From positions 1 to 27,471 of the forward strand of contig RPFO01000687.1 in the NCBI GenBank assembly GCA_009746045.1: DNA of 27,471 nucleotides, in the 5' to 3' direction. A model generated the notes under the pieces. The model was given only the letters and a program-made list of their open reading frames with translations. It did no database searches and had not been told where the DNA came from. This stretch comes from Mesostigma viride. Its lineage: Eukaryota > Streptophyta > Mesostigmatophyceae > Mesostigmatales > Mesostigmataceae. Positions 9,655 to 18,696 of the stretch are shown here, piece by piece; within the stretch, counting starts at the first letter, position 1; every line of letters begins with the position of its first letter. Position numbers and translations under genes: made by a program.

Positions 9655-10530
9655 TATTCCCGGTTTCTTGGCTAACCACGACCACTCTTTGGGAGTGGGA
9701 TTAACGGAACAGGCGTGGCTTTAGGCCTGTTACGGCTCGCGGTGATTAATATTGCATTAATCTACACAACCTACATTTAGGATAGAGCTACCAAATGCAG
9801 TTGGAATTATGCCCCAGGTTCAGACAGGTGATAACACACTCATTTCATGCCGAACCAAGAGGACGAGACTCTCGTCCTCGGACCAATTTCACCTAGGTCT
9901 GCCACCAAGCTGGCAAGAGGCGCCGACATGGCGCCGACCTTCCAGAGAACTCCGAAACATGCAGTCCACACAAGATCCTCGGGTCGACATCGACCCTCAC
10001 CTACAGAATCCACGCATGAATACAAGATCTTAACCGGCTTTAAAGTACGCAGCGCGGCGCGACTGCGCCGGCCCCTAGAAGCCGATCTCATACATCAACC
10101 TAGGCCCAAAATAATAACTAGTCCGAATCACACAAACTATCATAGTTCCATACAAAAGTCCTTACCAAGGGACAATTCCCAAATTAAGTCCCGAAATGAG
10201 TCCCAAAGTCCTACGGACTATGACAACAAGCCAAAATACATAATTTATTCCATTGTTGCGCCCGTTCCAAGGGTCGGGCACGCAACACGCTCGTGCCCGA
10301 TCATCGCCAGTAGCCGGGCCGGGCGCACCTGCGTGCCGGGAGGGTTGGGTGGGGTCAAGGTCATGGGGTTTTGGGCGGTTTGCGGGTGCACGGCGGGGTA
10401 TGTCACATGTAGACACCGGGTTGATGGGAGAGTTGGTGGACAGGCCGGGTGCCCGCCGGGCCGGCCGTGGGGGCTTGCCGGCCGCTGTTGTCAAGTTAGT
10501 AGGGGTTGACTACAAGGGTTCATTGTGGTC
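9655..10530. other. Intergenic stretch with several short perfect hairpins
   Basis: No supported gene is present. Hairpins are frequent: 9859-9879 has a 10-base stem (GAGGACGAGA) around one base, GGCGCC recurs around 9918-9934, GGGTCGA pairs with TCGACCC near 9980-9996, and GGGCACG pairs with CGTGCCC at about 10274-10296. It may be the untranslated end or LTR of a degraded element, but no clear ends were found. Confidence 0.4.
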
Positions 10531-10705
10531 GGTGGCCGGCGGTTGAGGGTTGGGTGGGGTGGAGTGGGGGGGTTGTGGGGGAGGGGTCAATAGGGGTGGA
10601 TGTGAACGGCAACAGGTACTCAGTAGATGCGGGTGAAGGTGTAGTGTGGGTGTGGGTGTCGGTGGGGTGGGGGGGTGGGGGGGGTGGGGGGGGAGTGCTC
10701 CCCCC
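10531..10705 (+). other. G-rich tract with G-quadruplex potential
   Basis: On the plus strand, runs of three to eight G recur at short spacing in two blocks (about 10545-10600 and 10645-10692), for example GGGTTGGGTGGGG and GGGGTGGGGGGGTGGGG. The second block is followed by CTCCCCCCACCCC at 10697-10709, which can pair with it instead. No gene was recognised; open frames here reflect the base composition. Confidence 0.7.
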
Positions 10706-11990
10706 ACCCCGTCAAGGTGTTCAGTTCAGTCTTCGGTGTGCCGGCCGGGTGGTATGGGTCGATCGGCGCTGTCGCGCATGTGGGGTGTGGGGTGGTCAGT
10801 GACAGGGGCCCGTGTGCTCCACCGGGGTGCGCTGCCGCCTGCCGCCGAGCTAGCCGGTCGAGGTGGTGCCACATGTACTTGCCGGCCTCAGTGGTTGCGA
10901 GCTTGCAGCAGGCCTTGGCATCTGCGATGCACTGGGCCGCCTCTGCGTCCTGAGCGTGCTCGTAGGCCTCCACAAGGGCGGCCTTGAGCGCACCGGTTTT
11001 TGCAGCGGGTCCCGGTTACGCTTGAGGCGGTGCCGGGCGGCCAGTGAAGACCGCGGGGGCCTGGCGGTAGCTAGAGCGGGCCGGGGCGGCGGCGGGGCAT
11101 GACCGGCAGGTGCCGGGCCACCAACAACGGGGCACGGGCCGCAAAGCCCGCAAAAATGGCGGCGTTGGGAGCACCCTGGTCCAGCTCGTCGACGTCCGCC
11201 CGGGCGTCCAGGGCCGACAGGTACTCCAATCGGCGTCGGTTTCGCGCGTGCTCGGCGTCCATCCAGTCCTCAGGATCAGCCCCGGACCGGGCGTAGGGCA
11301 GACCAGTCAGGGCGGGCCACTGGGGCGCGGCGCTCGGGGACGTGGAACCGGAGCCGAATGGTCGCGCGCACCAACCGGTGGTCAGAGCACACCGTGGGCG
11401 TGTCAAACACTCGGGGGTCCAGAACCGAGGTGCACCGGGGCTGCCGTACAACCACGTATACTCCAGACAGGCCTGACGGCCGTTAGGGCCACGAAAAGTG
11501 ACCGAGTCCTGTGAGGGACGTTGGAAGTGGCAATTGACCGCAACCATCCCGCTATCCCGCAAAATTTTTTCTGCGAATTTAAGGCCTTTAAGGCAGAAAA
11601 CAGGGAAGTGTTGTCGTTATATAGCAGCCGTGTTAGCAGGCGCAAAGCGACTGCCAGCAGTGCCCACGGGGAGCGTGGCATTGGCGTCGAGCAGCATAAC
11701 CAAAAAGTGGCGGGCCGGGGTGGCCCCCTCAAGGCTATGCAAGTCCTCGAGGAACTTCTGGCGTTCCAACTCAGGTAGACCACTATGGGGTGCGTAGCCC
11801 ACCCCCACCGTGAGGTGGTGTTTAGACCGCCCCTCGACGGAGGTGAAATGTGCTACCATAAGGCGTGGGGTTAGAAACTTCAGCGTGCTGAGGCGCTGGC
11901 AACTGCCAGCGGCGAACACAAAAGACCAACATGTCACCTTGGCCTGTTGTGCCACTACCAGCAAAGTAAAACCACCATGCGCTGGCCACC
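10620..11990 (-). pseudogene. Decayed non-LTR retrotransposon ORF2: endonuclease domain and linker
   Basis: Minus-strand frames broken by stops and shifts carry pieces of an endonuclease/exonuclease/phosphatase domain typical of LINE ORF2. About 11617-11964 encodes VGVGYAPHSGLPELERQKF and FLVMLLDANATLP, matching the family's VxVYAPxS and GDxN-like motifs. About 11400-11562 encodes DSGMVAVNCHFQ and SVTFRGPNGRQACLEYTW, matching the later G..A.NTHF and YxW region. The fragment 10620-10973 (EAAQCIADAKACCKLATTEA and onward) sits where the linker to reverse transcriptase would be. No reverse-transcriptase motifs follow downstream. The element is not functional as seen. Confidence 0.65.
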
Positions 11991-12487
11991 CGCCAGGCGA
12001 TCAGTGCTCACCATGCCAAGTGGCACCGAGCGGCGATGCTCTTGCACGCCTAGAATAGACACACGATGGGCAATGCGGAAGGCGACGAGCTCCTCTACCC
12101 GGTAGCTATTATGGCCGCTATCTGCTAGCAATGTGGTGCGTTGAAGGTGGCAAGGGCCAAGGATGCCTGCTGGCCCACCAGGGGAGAATGGCGATGGGGG
12201 ATGGGGGTGGATGCAGCGGGGGGTGGGGGTGGGGATGGAGTGGAGGCCGGAAGGGAACTGCGTAGGAAAGAGTGCTTTTCATCGCATTTATTTTGTCCTG
12301 CACTGAGGCGTAGGATGCGAGCCTGCCGCCTGCTCTGGGTATTCGGTGATGCTTGCGCAACGCAGAGGCCTCGGTAAGTGCTTGTGCGCGGTGTCATGCT
12401 TGCCCTTCTCAAAATCGATCCTTGAGAATGATATTGCGGTGTCTGAGGTGAGCCACATTCTGTGACGCGACTGCGGTGGCAGCCGAC

Positions 12488-13274
12488 TTAGCCGCCTGCA
12501 TGGGCGACTATGGCATCCAGGTTCTTCCCCGCCGCGTCCGCGAACGTGACCACTGACCCGCTTGCGGGGGGGGAGGTAGCCATGATCGCCAGCAATGTAT
12601 GTGGCTTGGGTGGCAGCAGAGTTAGCAGCCAAAGACTTGAGCGCACCGCGCGCGTGCACAGACTTGAGCTCAGAGGTGAGCGCCTGCAGCTTAGTGGGGT
12701 CGGCCTCGCCGGCAGGGGTGTCGGCGTCGGCCAAAGTGTCCGGGATGCGGCCGCGATGGTCGCCAGGGGGTTGCAGAGTTCAGTCAGGGCAGCATGTAAA
12801 GAGGCAGGAGGTGCGTAGCTGCATGGTCGTCTTCCCATTTCAGCCACTCCGCGGGGCCGTCAGGCACAGCTGCGCCGGTTTTGGGGTGGCGGACATGATG
12901 TCGTTGGCGTCGTATCGAAATTTGAGGATTTGCAGCACGTCGGTGACCGGCATGGTGAAAAATGCCGCAAAGTCGGCCGGCGGTTGCAGGCGGGTTCCGA
13001 GGCTTGTATATCTGGTTAAAACAGACGGTGATCAAGGCGGTGGGTTGGCAGGCGTGGGCCGGGTAGCCTCGGTAGCCATGGAAGTGACTTCCTTGGTACG
13101 CGGCTTCTTGGGAGCGGCGGGAGCGGTGCCGACGAAACTGCTGGCTGCGTCAAGAACGTCGTCCATGCAGCGATCGAGCGGGTTTCTGGGGCGGCAGGCC
13201 GGTGTTGTTGTGGCTTCCATAGCTACGGGGAAGATGTCAAATGCTGGGGCGGGGGGCGCAGGCGTGCTATTCAC
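12488..13274 (-). pseudogene. Possible ORF1 (gag-like) remnant of the same non-LTR retrotransposon
   Basis: Upstream of the endonuclease pieces on the same strand, a broken frame begins at 13274 with a Pro/Ala-rich N-terminus (MNSTPAPPAPAFDIFPVAME). It continues through FAAFFTMPVTDVLQILKF and later ADPTKLQALTSELKSVHARG. At least two stops and a frame change interrupt it. Position and composition fit LINE ORF1, but no zinc-knuckle or RNA-binding motif was recognised, so the call rests mainly on context. Confidence 0.4.
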
Positions 13275-13538
13275 GAAGGGAATGCCGCCATATCGAGTCG
13301 AAAATAGCGATATCTGCCATGGGCAGGCCGAGGCCGAGAACGTACGAAATCGGGGACGATAGCTGCAGGAAATTATATACCAGCATGTTCGTCATCAGAA
13401 GACGAGTCGAATGCAACAAACCCGACTAAATTTCATGGCCTGAGTCGAAAGTTATGATGAGCATTCTCGGTAGCCATAGCTCGGCATATTTTCGCGCCTA
13501 ATTTATTATTCATATAGATTATATAGACACGGTATACT

Positions 13539-13565
13539 CTGGGCTACGGGAGTCCCGTAGCCCAG
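13539..13565. other. Perfect 13-bp stem hairpin
   Basis: CTGGGCTACGGGA is followed by one base and then its exact reverse complement. Beyond a few mismatches the flanks (GGTATACT and TATAGTA) can partly pair as well. It lies in intergenic DNA just upstream of the ORF1-like remnant. Its role is unknown: it could be a small-RNA precursor, the end of an element, or chance. Confidence 0.7.
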
Positions 13566-13569
13566 TATA

Positions 13570-15540
13570 GTAGATGATACACTGACCATGTACATGTGAT
13601 GCACATGAATGCATATATGTACAGTGGTATCTGACATGGCATGCCTGACAAAGTACGTGAGGAGGAACATGGGGGACGATTGCAGTGGGGCCCCCATCAT
13701 GAGCTAGCCATAGATATATTCATTGAGAATGATAAATTACGGAGTTGACTAATGGCATGCAAGAGAAGGAAATTGATCCCCGAAAAGAAGAACCTTCAAG
13801 ACAATAATAAGAATCAGACACGGGCATGCAAGGATCAAGCCTGCATGGCAGCATGAAGAGACAACTAACGATGACAAGGTACACCAAACTACGTACGACT
13901 GACACGGAATCATCGAGCAACACCGCTGCGGCCGGCCCACCATGCAGGCCGGGGGGAAGTATACGTGACCTACACCGCCTGCATGGGTCGCAACAATTAA
14001 AGTCGACGGCCCGGACGCGGCGCGGCCGGAATAACACATCAGCCACGGTGCGAGTGAGGGTGAGGGACAGGCGCTGCATGCCGCCATGTTGAATTAATAC
14101 GAGGACCACGGCGTCCGCGCAGACCACAGGGCAGTCTTACCCTCGCGAGGTCGAGGCGGTCTTCCGAGGTGCATGCCCACCAACACGAGTTCGTGATCAA
14201 AAAAACTCCGCCCCCTTGGGGCCCGTGGCCTCGAACTATAATTAGAGCAAAGGGGATGACCCGGTGGGGCCCCACATTTCCATAGGAGGCAAACTCAGTG
14301 TCGAGCGCTCGGCCACAGCGGCAGCAGCGCCGGCATCAAGATTCAAGAGCCGTCGACCGGAGGATGTGGCGACCGGCCGGAAAGCGGCCTAACTAGCCAC
14401 GGAGACATCAATGAGCAGGCTCCGTGGCAATCCTAGCTGCCCATCGTAGTCCAGAAAGGTAATGTCGGTCCGGTGCATGATTGCACGGGGGAAGAGCTAG
14501 AGGGCGCGGCCGGCCCCATATATCGATATCCACGTCCTCACAAGTTTGATGGTGGAGTGGGGAATTAAAGACCGACCAAACCAAGGCACACACCGGTGGA
14601 GCTAGAGGCCACCCGGAGGCCGGATCGAGCGCTTGAGCGGCATATCAAGGAGACACCGAGAGAGCGGCATATGGAGATAGAGGAACCAGTTCTGGTTCTG
14701 CATGCTGGCCAATAGTCATCATGCACGTGATGTAGTGCGTCTTGAGCAGTAGTATTGAGAGCAAGCCCGCAGCTGCCGGCCTGCCGCAGGACGCACCCGC
14801 CGTGATGACAGGTTGCGGGGCAAACATGCAGCTGGTGGCGGATGGCGATATCTACCGTGATTAAAGGGCCGGCCGGAGCGTGAACAGAGTGTTCAATGGG
14901 GAGGGCGCGCAGGAAGGCGGACCCCGCGCTCCCCTTAAGTATGGAGCTAGCTAGTGAAGCCAAGCCGGCCCGCCGGCCCCTGATCGTTCAAGCTCGCGTG
15001 CAGACCCATCCAGCCAGTTCAGGCACAGTGTAGTATCAAAGGATCCCTCCGCCACAAGCAGGACCCCCAGAAGCCCAAGGTGTACTGGCCCGGCGGAGGG
15101 GCGCGGGGACCTGATGATTGATCAACCACAAGATGTGGACGCCCCCAGCGGGCATGAACAGCTTGCATGCATAATAGCCGGCCTTAGCTTGTATCCATTG
15201 GTAGTCACTGCCGCTATGGCAGCCATGCTTAGAATGTTTGCCTGGCTGTGCCAACATACCTAGTCACGCGTGCACCGCTAACGCATGGTACACAACCAGC
15301 CATAGCCTTAGCTTAGTCCTTGTGCAGCCATGCTACGTCCTGACTATGATCAGATTACTTGCCCACGCTCCTTGTTATGCCCTAGCTGCTCACATTGGTC
15401 TTATTGCACCCACAGATTGCCGGATCGTTTAGCGGGTCCGAGTGCAGCTGTGGCATGCCTTTGGCATGAAGGAGAATGGGGGTCTCTGCCCTTTCTCCTG
15501 TTGTGCACACACGGGGATTAATTAAAAGCACTTTGGTGCT
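13570..15540. other. Intergenic stretch without recognised genes
   Basis: Both strands were read. Open frames up to about 135 codons exist on the minus strand (about 13720-14127 and 14565-14963), but neither resembles a known protein or has convincing splice partners. The right end leads into the AT-tailed repeat end at 15547-15595, so part of this stretch is probably the body of a plus-strand retroelement. Confidence 0.4.
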
Positions 15541-15546
15541 CCATGA

Positions 15547-15595
15547 CTCCCCAACGGGAGCACGTGTTTAATTAATCAATATTAATTAATCAAAG
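15547..15595 (+). repeat. 3' end of a plus-strand retroelement (family C): hairpin plus AT tail
   Basis: CTCCC-CAAC-GGGAG at 15547-15560 forms a 5-base stem with a CAAC loop. CACGTG and a tail of TTTAATTAATCAATATTAATT follow. The same end appears in inverse orientation at 16298-16343. Structure and tail match the 3' ends of families A and B. Confidence 0.7.
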
Positions 15596-16234
15596 GATCG
15601 ACAACCAGCCAGTGTTATATACCCGCGTAGGTCTTTTATTGTTTTTCGACATGAACGCGCAGGCAGGAGAGACACTGGGGCTGACGACAGTGGAAACGCC
15701 GGGTGTGCCCCGGGGCAGGCGACGGTGAACGGCTTGGGCGGCCGGCGGACATCGAGGTCGCAGGCGCCTAGCTGCTGGATCCCGAGGTAAGAATCCTGCA
15801 CAGCCTGCACGAAGGGGAACGGGGATGGGGTGACCAAGACGGGGATGGCGCTCAGTCACGGCGCGCTGGGGACCAAACGGCGGGTCTCCGCCCAGAACGT
15901 ACGTACTGAGCAACGTACGGAGCCAAGGAAGGCAGCCGGGGCAAGGCGAGCGGCACGGGTGAGTCCACATGCCCCGGCCCGCCTATGCGACTGGGGAGGG
16001 TGGCCACTGGCCAAGCACATTCTTGGAGTGAGGGGGCCGGCAGGCTTGGGCCGGGGAGGAGCGCCTGCATGTGCAAGGCGGTCTGAATGTGCTCGATCGT
16101 CGGCGAGCAGGGGGGCCGGACCAGGTAAAATGGGCGGAGGGGGTCGCCTTGCTGCGTCCCCGTGCGGGAGGCGAGGTCAGCGAACGTGCCATCCTCCATG
16201 AGCAAGGAGAGTTGAGGGGGCTAGCTACCCTCAA
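15590..16234 (-). pseudogene. Non-LTR retrotransposon reverse-transcriptase fragment with internal deletion
   Basis: A minus-strand frame (15852-16205) encodes SRTGTQQGDPLRPFYL, the conserved G-QQGDPLxP block before the catalytic centre of LINE reverse transcriptases. Soon after come LPSRIGGPGHVDSP and APYVAQYVRSG, which resemble a region that normally lies far downstream in these proteins. The catalytic YxDD block that should lie between is absent, so an internal deletion is inferred. Further sequence continues in another frame to about 15590 (GGDPPFGPQRAVTERHP). It is non-functional. Confidence 0.7.
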
Positions 16235-16297
16235 TATAGTTGTATCAGCCCTGCGATATATAGGTCGCTGATCATCATGCTACCTGGTACCACATGC

Positions 16298-16343
16298 ATT
16301 AATTAATTAATTAATTAATTAGACTCGTGCTCCCGTTGGGGAG
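16298..16343 (-). repeat. 3' end of a minus-strand retroelement (family C): hairpin plus AT tail
   Basis: Read on the minus strand, CTCCC-CAAC-GGGAG (16330-16343) is followed by CACGAGTC and an (AATT)n tail at 16298-16322. The preceding bases TCCGTGA resemble those before the plus copy at 15547 (TCCATGA). The body of this element therefore lies to the right, through the GATG array. Confidence 0.7.
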
Positions 16344-16361
16344 TCACGGAGCATTAACCCC

Positions 16362-17870
16362 GATGGATGGATGGATGGATGGATGGATGGATGGATGGAT
16401 GGATGGATGGATGGATGGATGGATGGATGGATGGATGGATGGATGGATGGATGGATGGATGGATGGATGGATGGATGGATGGATGGATCCATGGATGGAT
16501 GGATGGATGGATGGATGGATGGATGGATGGATGGATGGATGGATGGATGGATGGATGGATGGATGGATGGATGGATGGATGGATGGATGGATGGATGGAT
16601 GGATGGATGGATGGATGGATGGATGGATGGATGGATGGATGGATGGATGGATGGATGGATGGATGGATGGATGGATGGATGGATGGATGGATGGATGGAT
16701 GGATGGATGGATGGATGGATGGATGGATGGATGGATGGATGGATGGATGGATGGATGGATGGATGGATGGATGGATGGATGGATGGATGGATGGATGGAT
16801 GGATGGATGGATGGATGGATGGATGGATGGATGGATGGATGGATGGATGGATGGATGGATGGATGGATGGATGGATGGATGGATGGATGGATGGATGGAT
16901 GGATGGATGGATGGATGGATGGATGGATGGATGGATGGATGGATGGATGGATGGATGGATGGATGGATGGATGGATGGATGGATGGATGGATGGATGGAT
17001 GGATGGATGGATGGATGGATGGATGGATGGATGGATGGATGGATGGATGGATGGATGGATGGATGGATGGATGGATGGATGGATGGATGGATGGATGGAT
17101 GGATGGATGGATGGATGGATGGATGGATGGATGGATGGATGGATGGATGGATGGATGGATGGATGGATGGATGGATGGATGGATGGATGGATGGATGGAT
17201 GGATGGATGGATGGATGGATGGATGGATGGATGGATGGATGGATGGATGGATGGATGGATGGATGGATGGATGGATGGATGGATGGATGGATGGATGGAT
17301 GGATGGATGGATGGATGGATGGATGGATGGATGGATGGATGGATGGATGGATGGATGGATGGATGGATGGATGGATGGATGGATGGATGGATGGATGGAT
17401 GGATGGATGGATGGATGGATGGATGGATGGATGGATGGATGGATGGATGGATGGATGGATGGATGGATGGATGGATGGATGGATGGATGGATGGATGGAT
17501 GGATGGATGGATGGATGGATGGATGGATGGATGGATGGATGGATGGATGGATGGATGGATGGATGGATGGATGGATGGATGGATGGATGGATGGATGGAT
17601 GGATGGATGGATGGATGGATGGATGGATGGATGGATGGATGGATGGATGGATGGATGGATGGATGGATGGATGGATGGATGGATGGATGGATGGATGGAT
17701 GGATGGATGGATGGATGGATGGATGGATGGATGGATGGATGGATGGATGGATGGATGGATGGATGGATGGATGGATGGATGGATGGATGGATGGATGGAT
17801 GGATGGATGGATGGATGGATGGATGGATGGATGGATGGATGGATGGATGGATGGATGGATGGATGGATGG
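16362..17870. repeat. 1.5-kb (GATG)n microsatellite, about 377 units
   Basis: The tetranucleotide GATG (GGAT in other registers; CATC on the minus strand) repeats for 1,509 bases. The only interruption seen is GG to CC at 16489-16490. Because 4 and 3 share no factor, all frames free of stops encode the same DGWM-type or HPSI-type repeat, so the long open frames are an artefact of the repeat. The array degrades to GTGGGTGCAA at its right end. The true length in the genome may differ, since assemblies often miscount such arrays. Confidence 0.97.
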
Positions 17871-17979
17871 GTGGGTGCAAACAGTCCTGCCGGTCTACTC
17901 TATCTACATCAGCTACCTACAACCTCTATCTAACAGCATTACTTAACTACAACATCTATCTAAACAGCATCACGCTGCC

Positions 17980-18157
17980 CTAGGGGAGCTGTCTGGCGTG
18001 CCTCCCGCGGGTTTGCACACGCGGGCGCTTCCCCACAGGGGGGGGCTCGTTGTCCTCTATGACCTGGGCCCACTTGGCCTTGTCCATCATCTTCTTCCAA
18101 ATCACGGAGAGGCCTAGGCCCCCCATGTCCTCTACTAGCTGTTCTTTGAAGGTGCAC
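17980..18157 (-). pseudogene. Possible C-terminal fragment of a LINE reverse-transcriptase ORF
   Basis: A minus-strand frame ending at a TAG (17980-17982) reads EDMGGLGLSVIWKKMMDKAK followed by WAQVIEDNEPP and a basic tail. The GGLGL motif followed by Trp- and Lys-rich sequence resembles the late region of non-LTR ORF2 proteins. The open part is only about 55 codons. It lies on the same strand as, and upstream of, the GATG array and the family C tail, which fits one element. The family call is tentative. Confidence 0.45.
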
Positions 18158-18159
18158 TA

Positions 18160-18690
18160 GGACGCTTTTGTATACCTCAGAGCTCGTTAGGGGTTGATCG
18201 CCCTCAACAAAATCGTGTGCTTTATTTTATTTTTGACGTAAGACTCACTTGAAAAGATGGAGGGGAGGGAGACCTTTGTTTGTAAGACGCGTCTACCCAG
18301 CCCATTCGAACAAAACCACGACTAGCGGTCAATAAATAAATCCTCCAAAAATCAACGTGAACTTGACAGAAATCTGGAAACAAGCCCCTGACAAACACAC
18401 ATGGCTAAACTCAGGTCTTTATGTACATGGCCAGCTGGCCCCGGGTATGCCCACGCAGGACGTCATCTTGTTCAGAGATGTAGATCTGGAGATCGAACAC
18501 ATCCAACATGGGTCACCAGCCACCATGTGATGCCATGAAAAACACACCAATCCTAGAAAACCGCGTCAAGGAAAACCCTTGCACCACGATGGGCATGCCC
18601 AGCGCACACCGTGACTCTCACAATGGAGGCACGTGACGGCATGAACGACTGAATGCCTATCGCCCCCCCAACATACACCCATGGTGATGG
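18160..18690. other. Intergenic stretch between retroelement fragment and acyltransferase
   Basis: No gene, long repeat or hairpin was recognised. It should contain the 3' untranslated region of the acyltransferase gene. No TGTAA word on the gene strand was found close after the stop codon; a TTTATT (AATAAA on the gene strand) lies near 18221-18226. Confidence 0.4.
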
Positions 18691-18696
18691 GGACGC

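Noticed and set aside
9790-10260. Possible LTR of an LTR retrotransposon
   Set aside because: No second copy of the sequence, no target duplication and no primer-binding site were found within the window.
12595-13362. Plus-strand 255-codon open frame
   Set aside because: Its translation has no recognisable family, while the opposite strand carries ORF1-like retrotransposon sequence in the right order before the endonuclease pieces.
13720-14963. Minus-strand open frames of 135 and 132 codons (13720-14127, 14565-14963)
   Set aside because: Composition is Cys-, Arg- and Ser-rich as in chance frames, with no motif, splice partner or conserved neighbour.
16362-17870. CRISPR array or satellite centromere
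   Set aside because: There are no unique spacers and the period is four bases. The genes have introns, so the context is eukaryotic and this is a simple microsatellite.
16327-17983. Open frames of more than 500 codons on both strands encoding repeating DGWM or HPSI peptides
   Set aside because: They are the unavoidable reading of a GATG/CATC tetranucleotide array without stop codons. All three plus frames give the same peptide, and there is no conserved start, end or gene structure.
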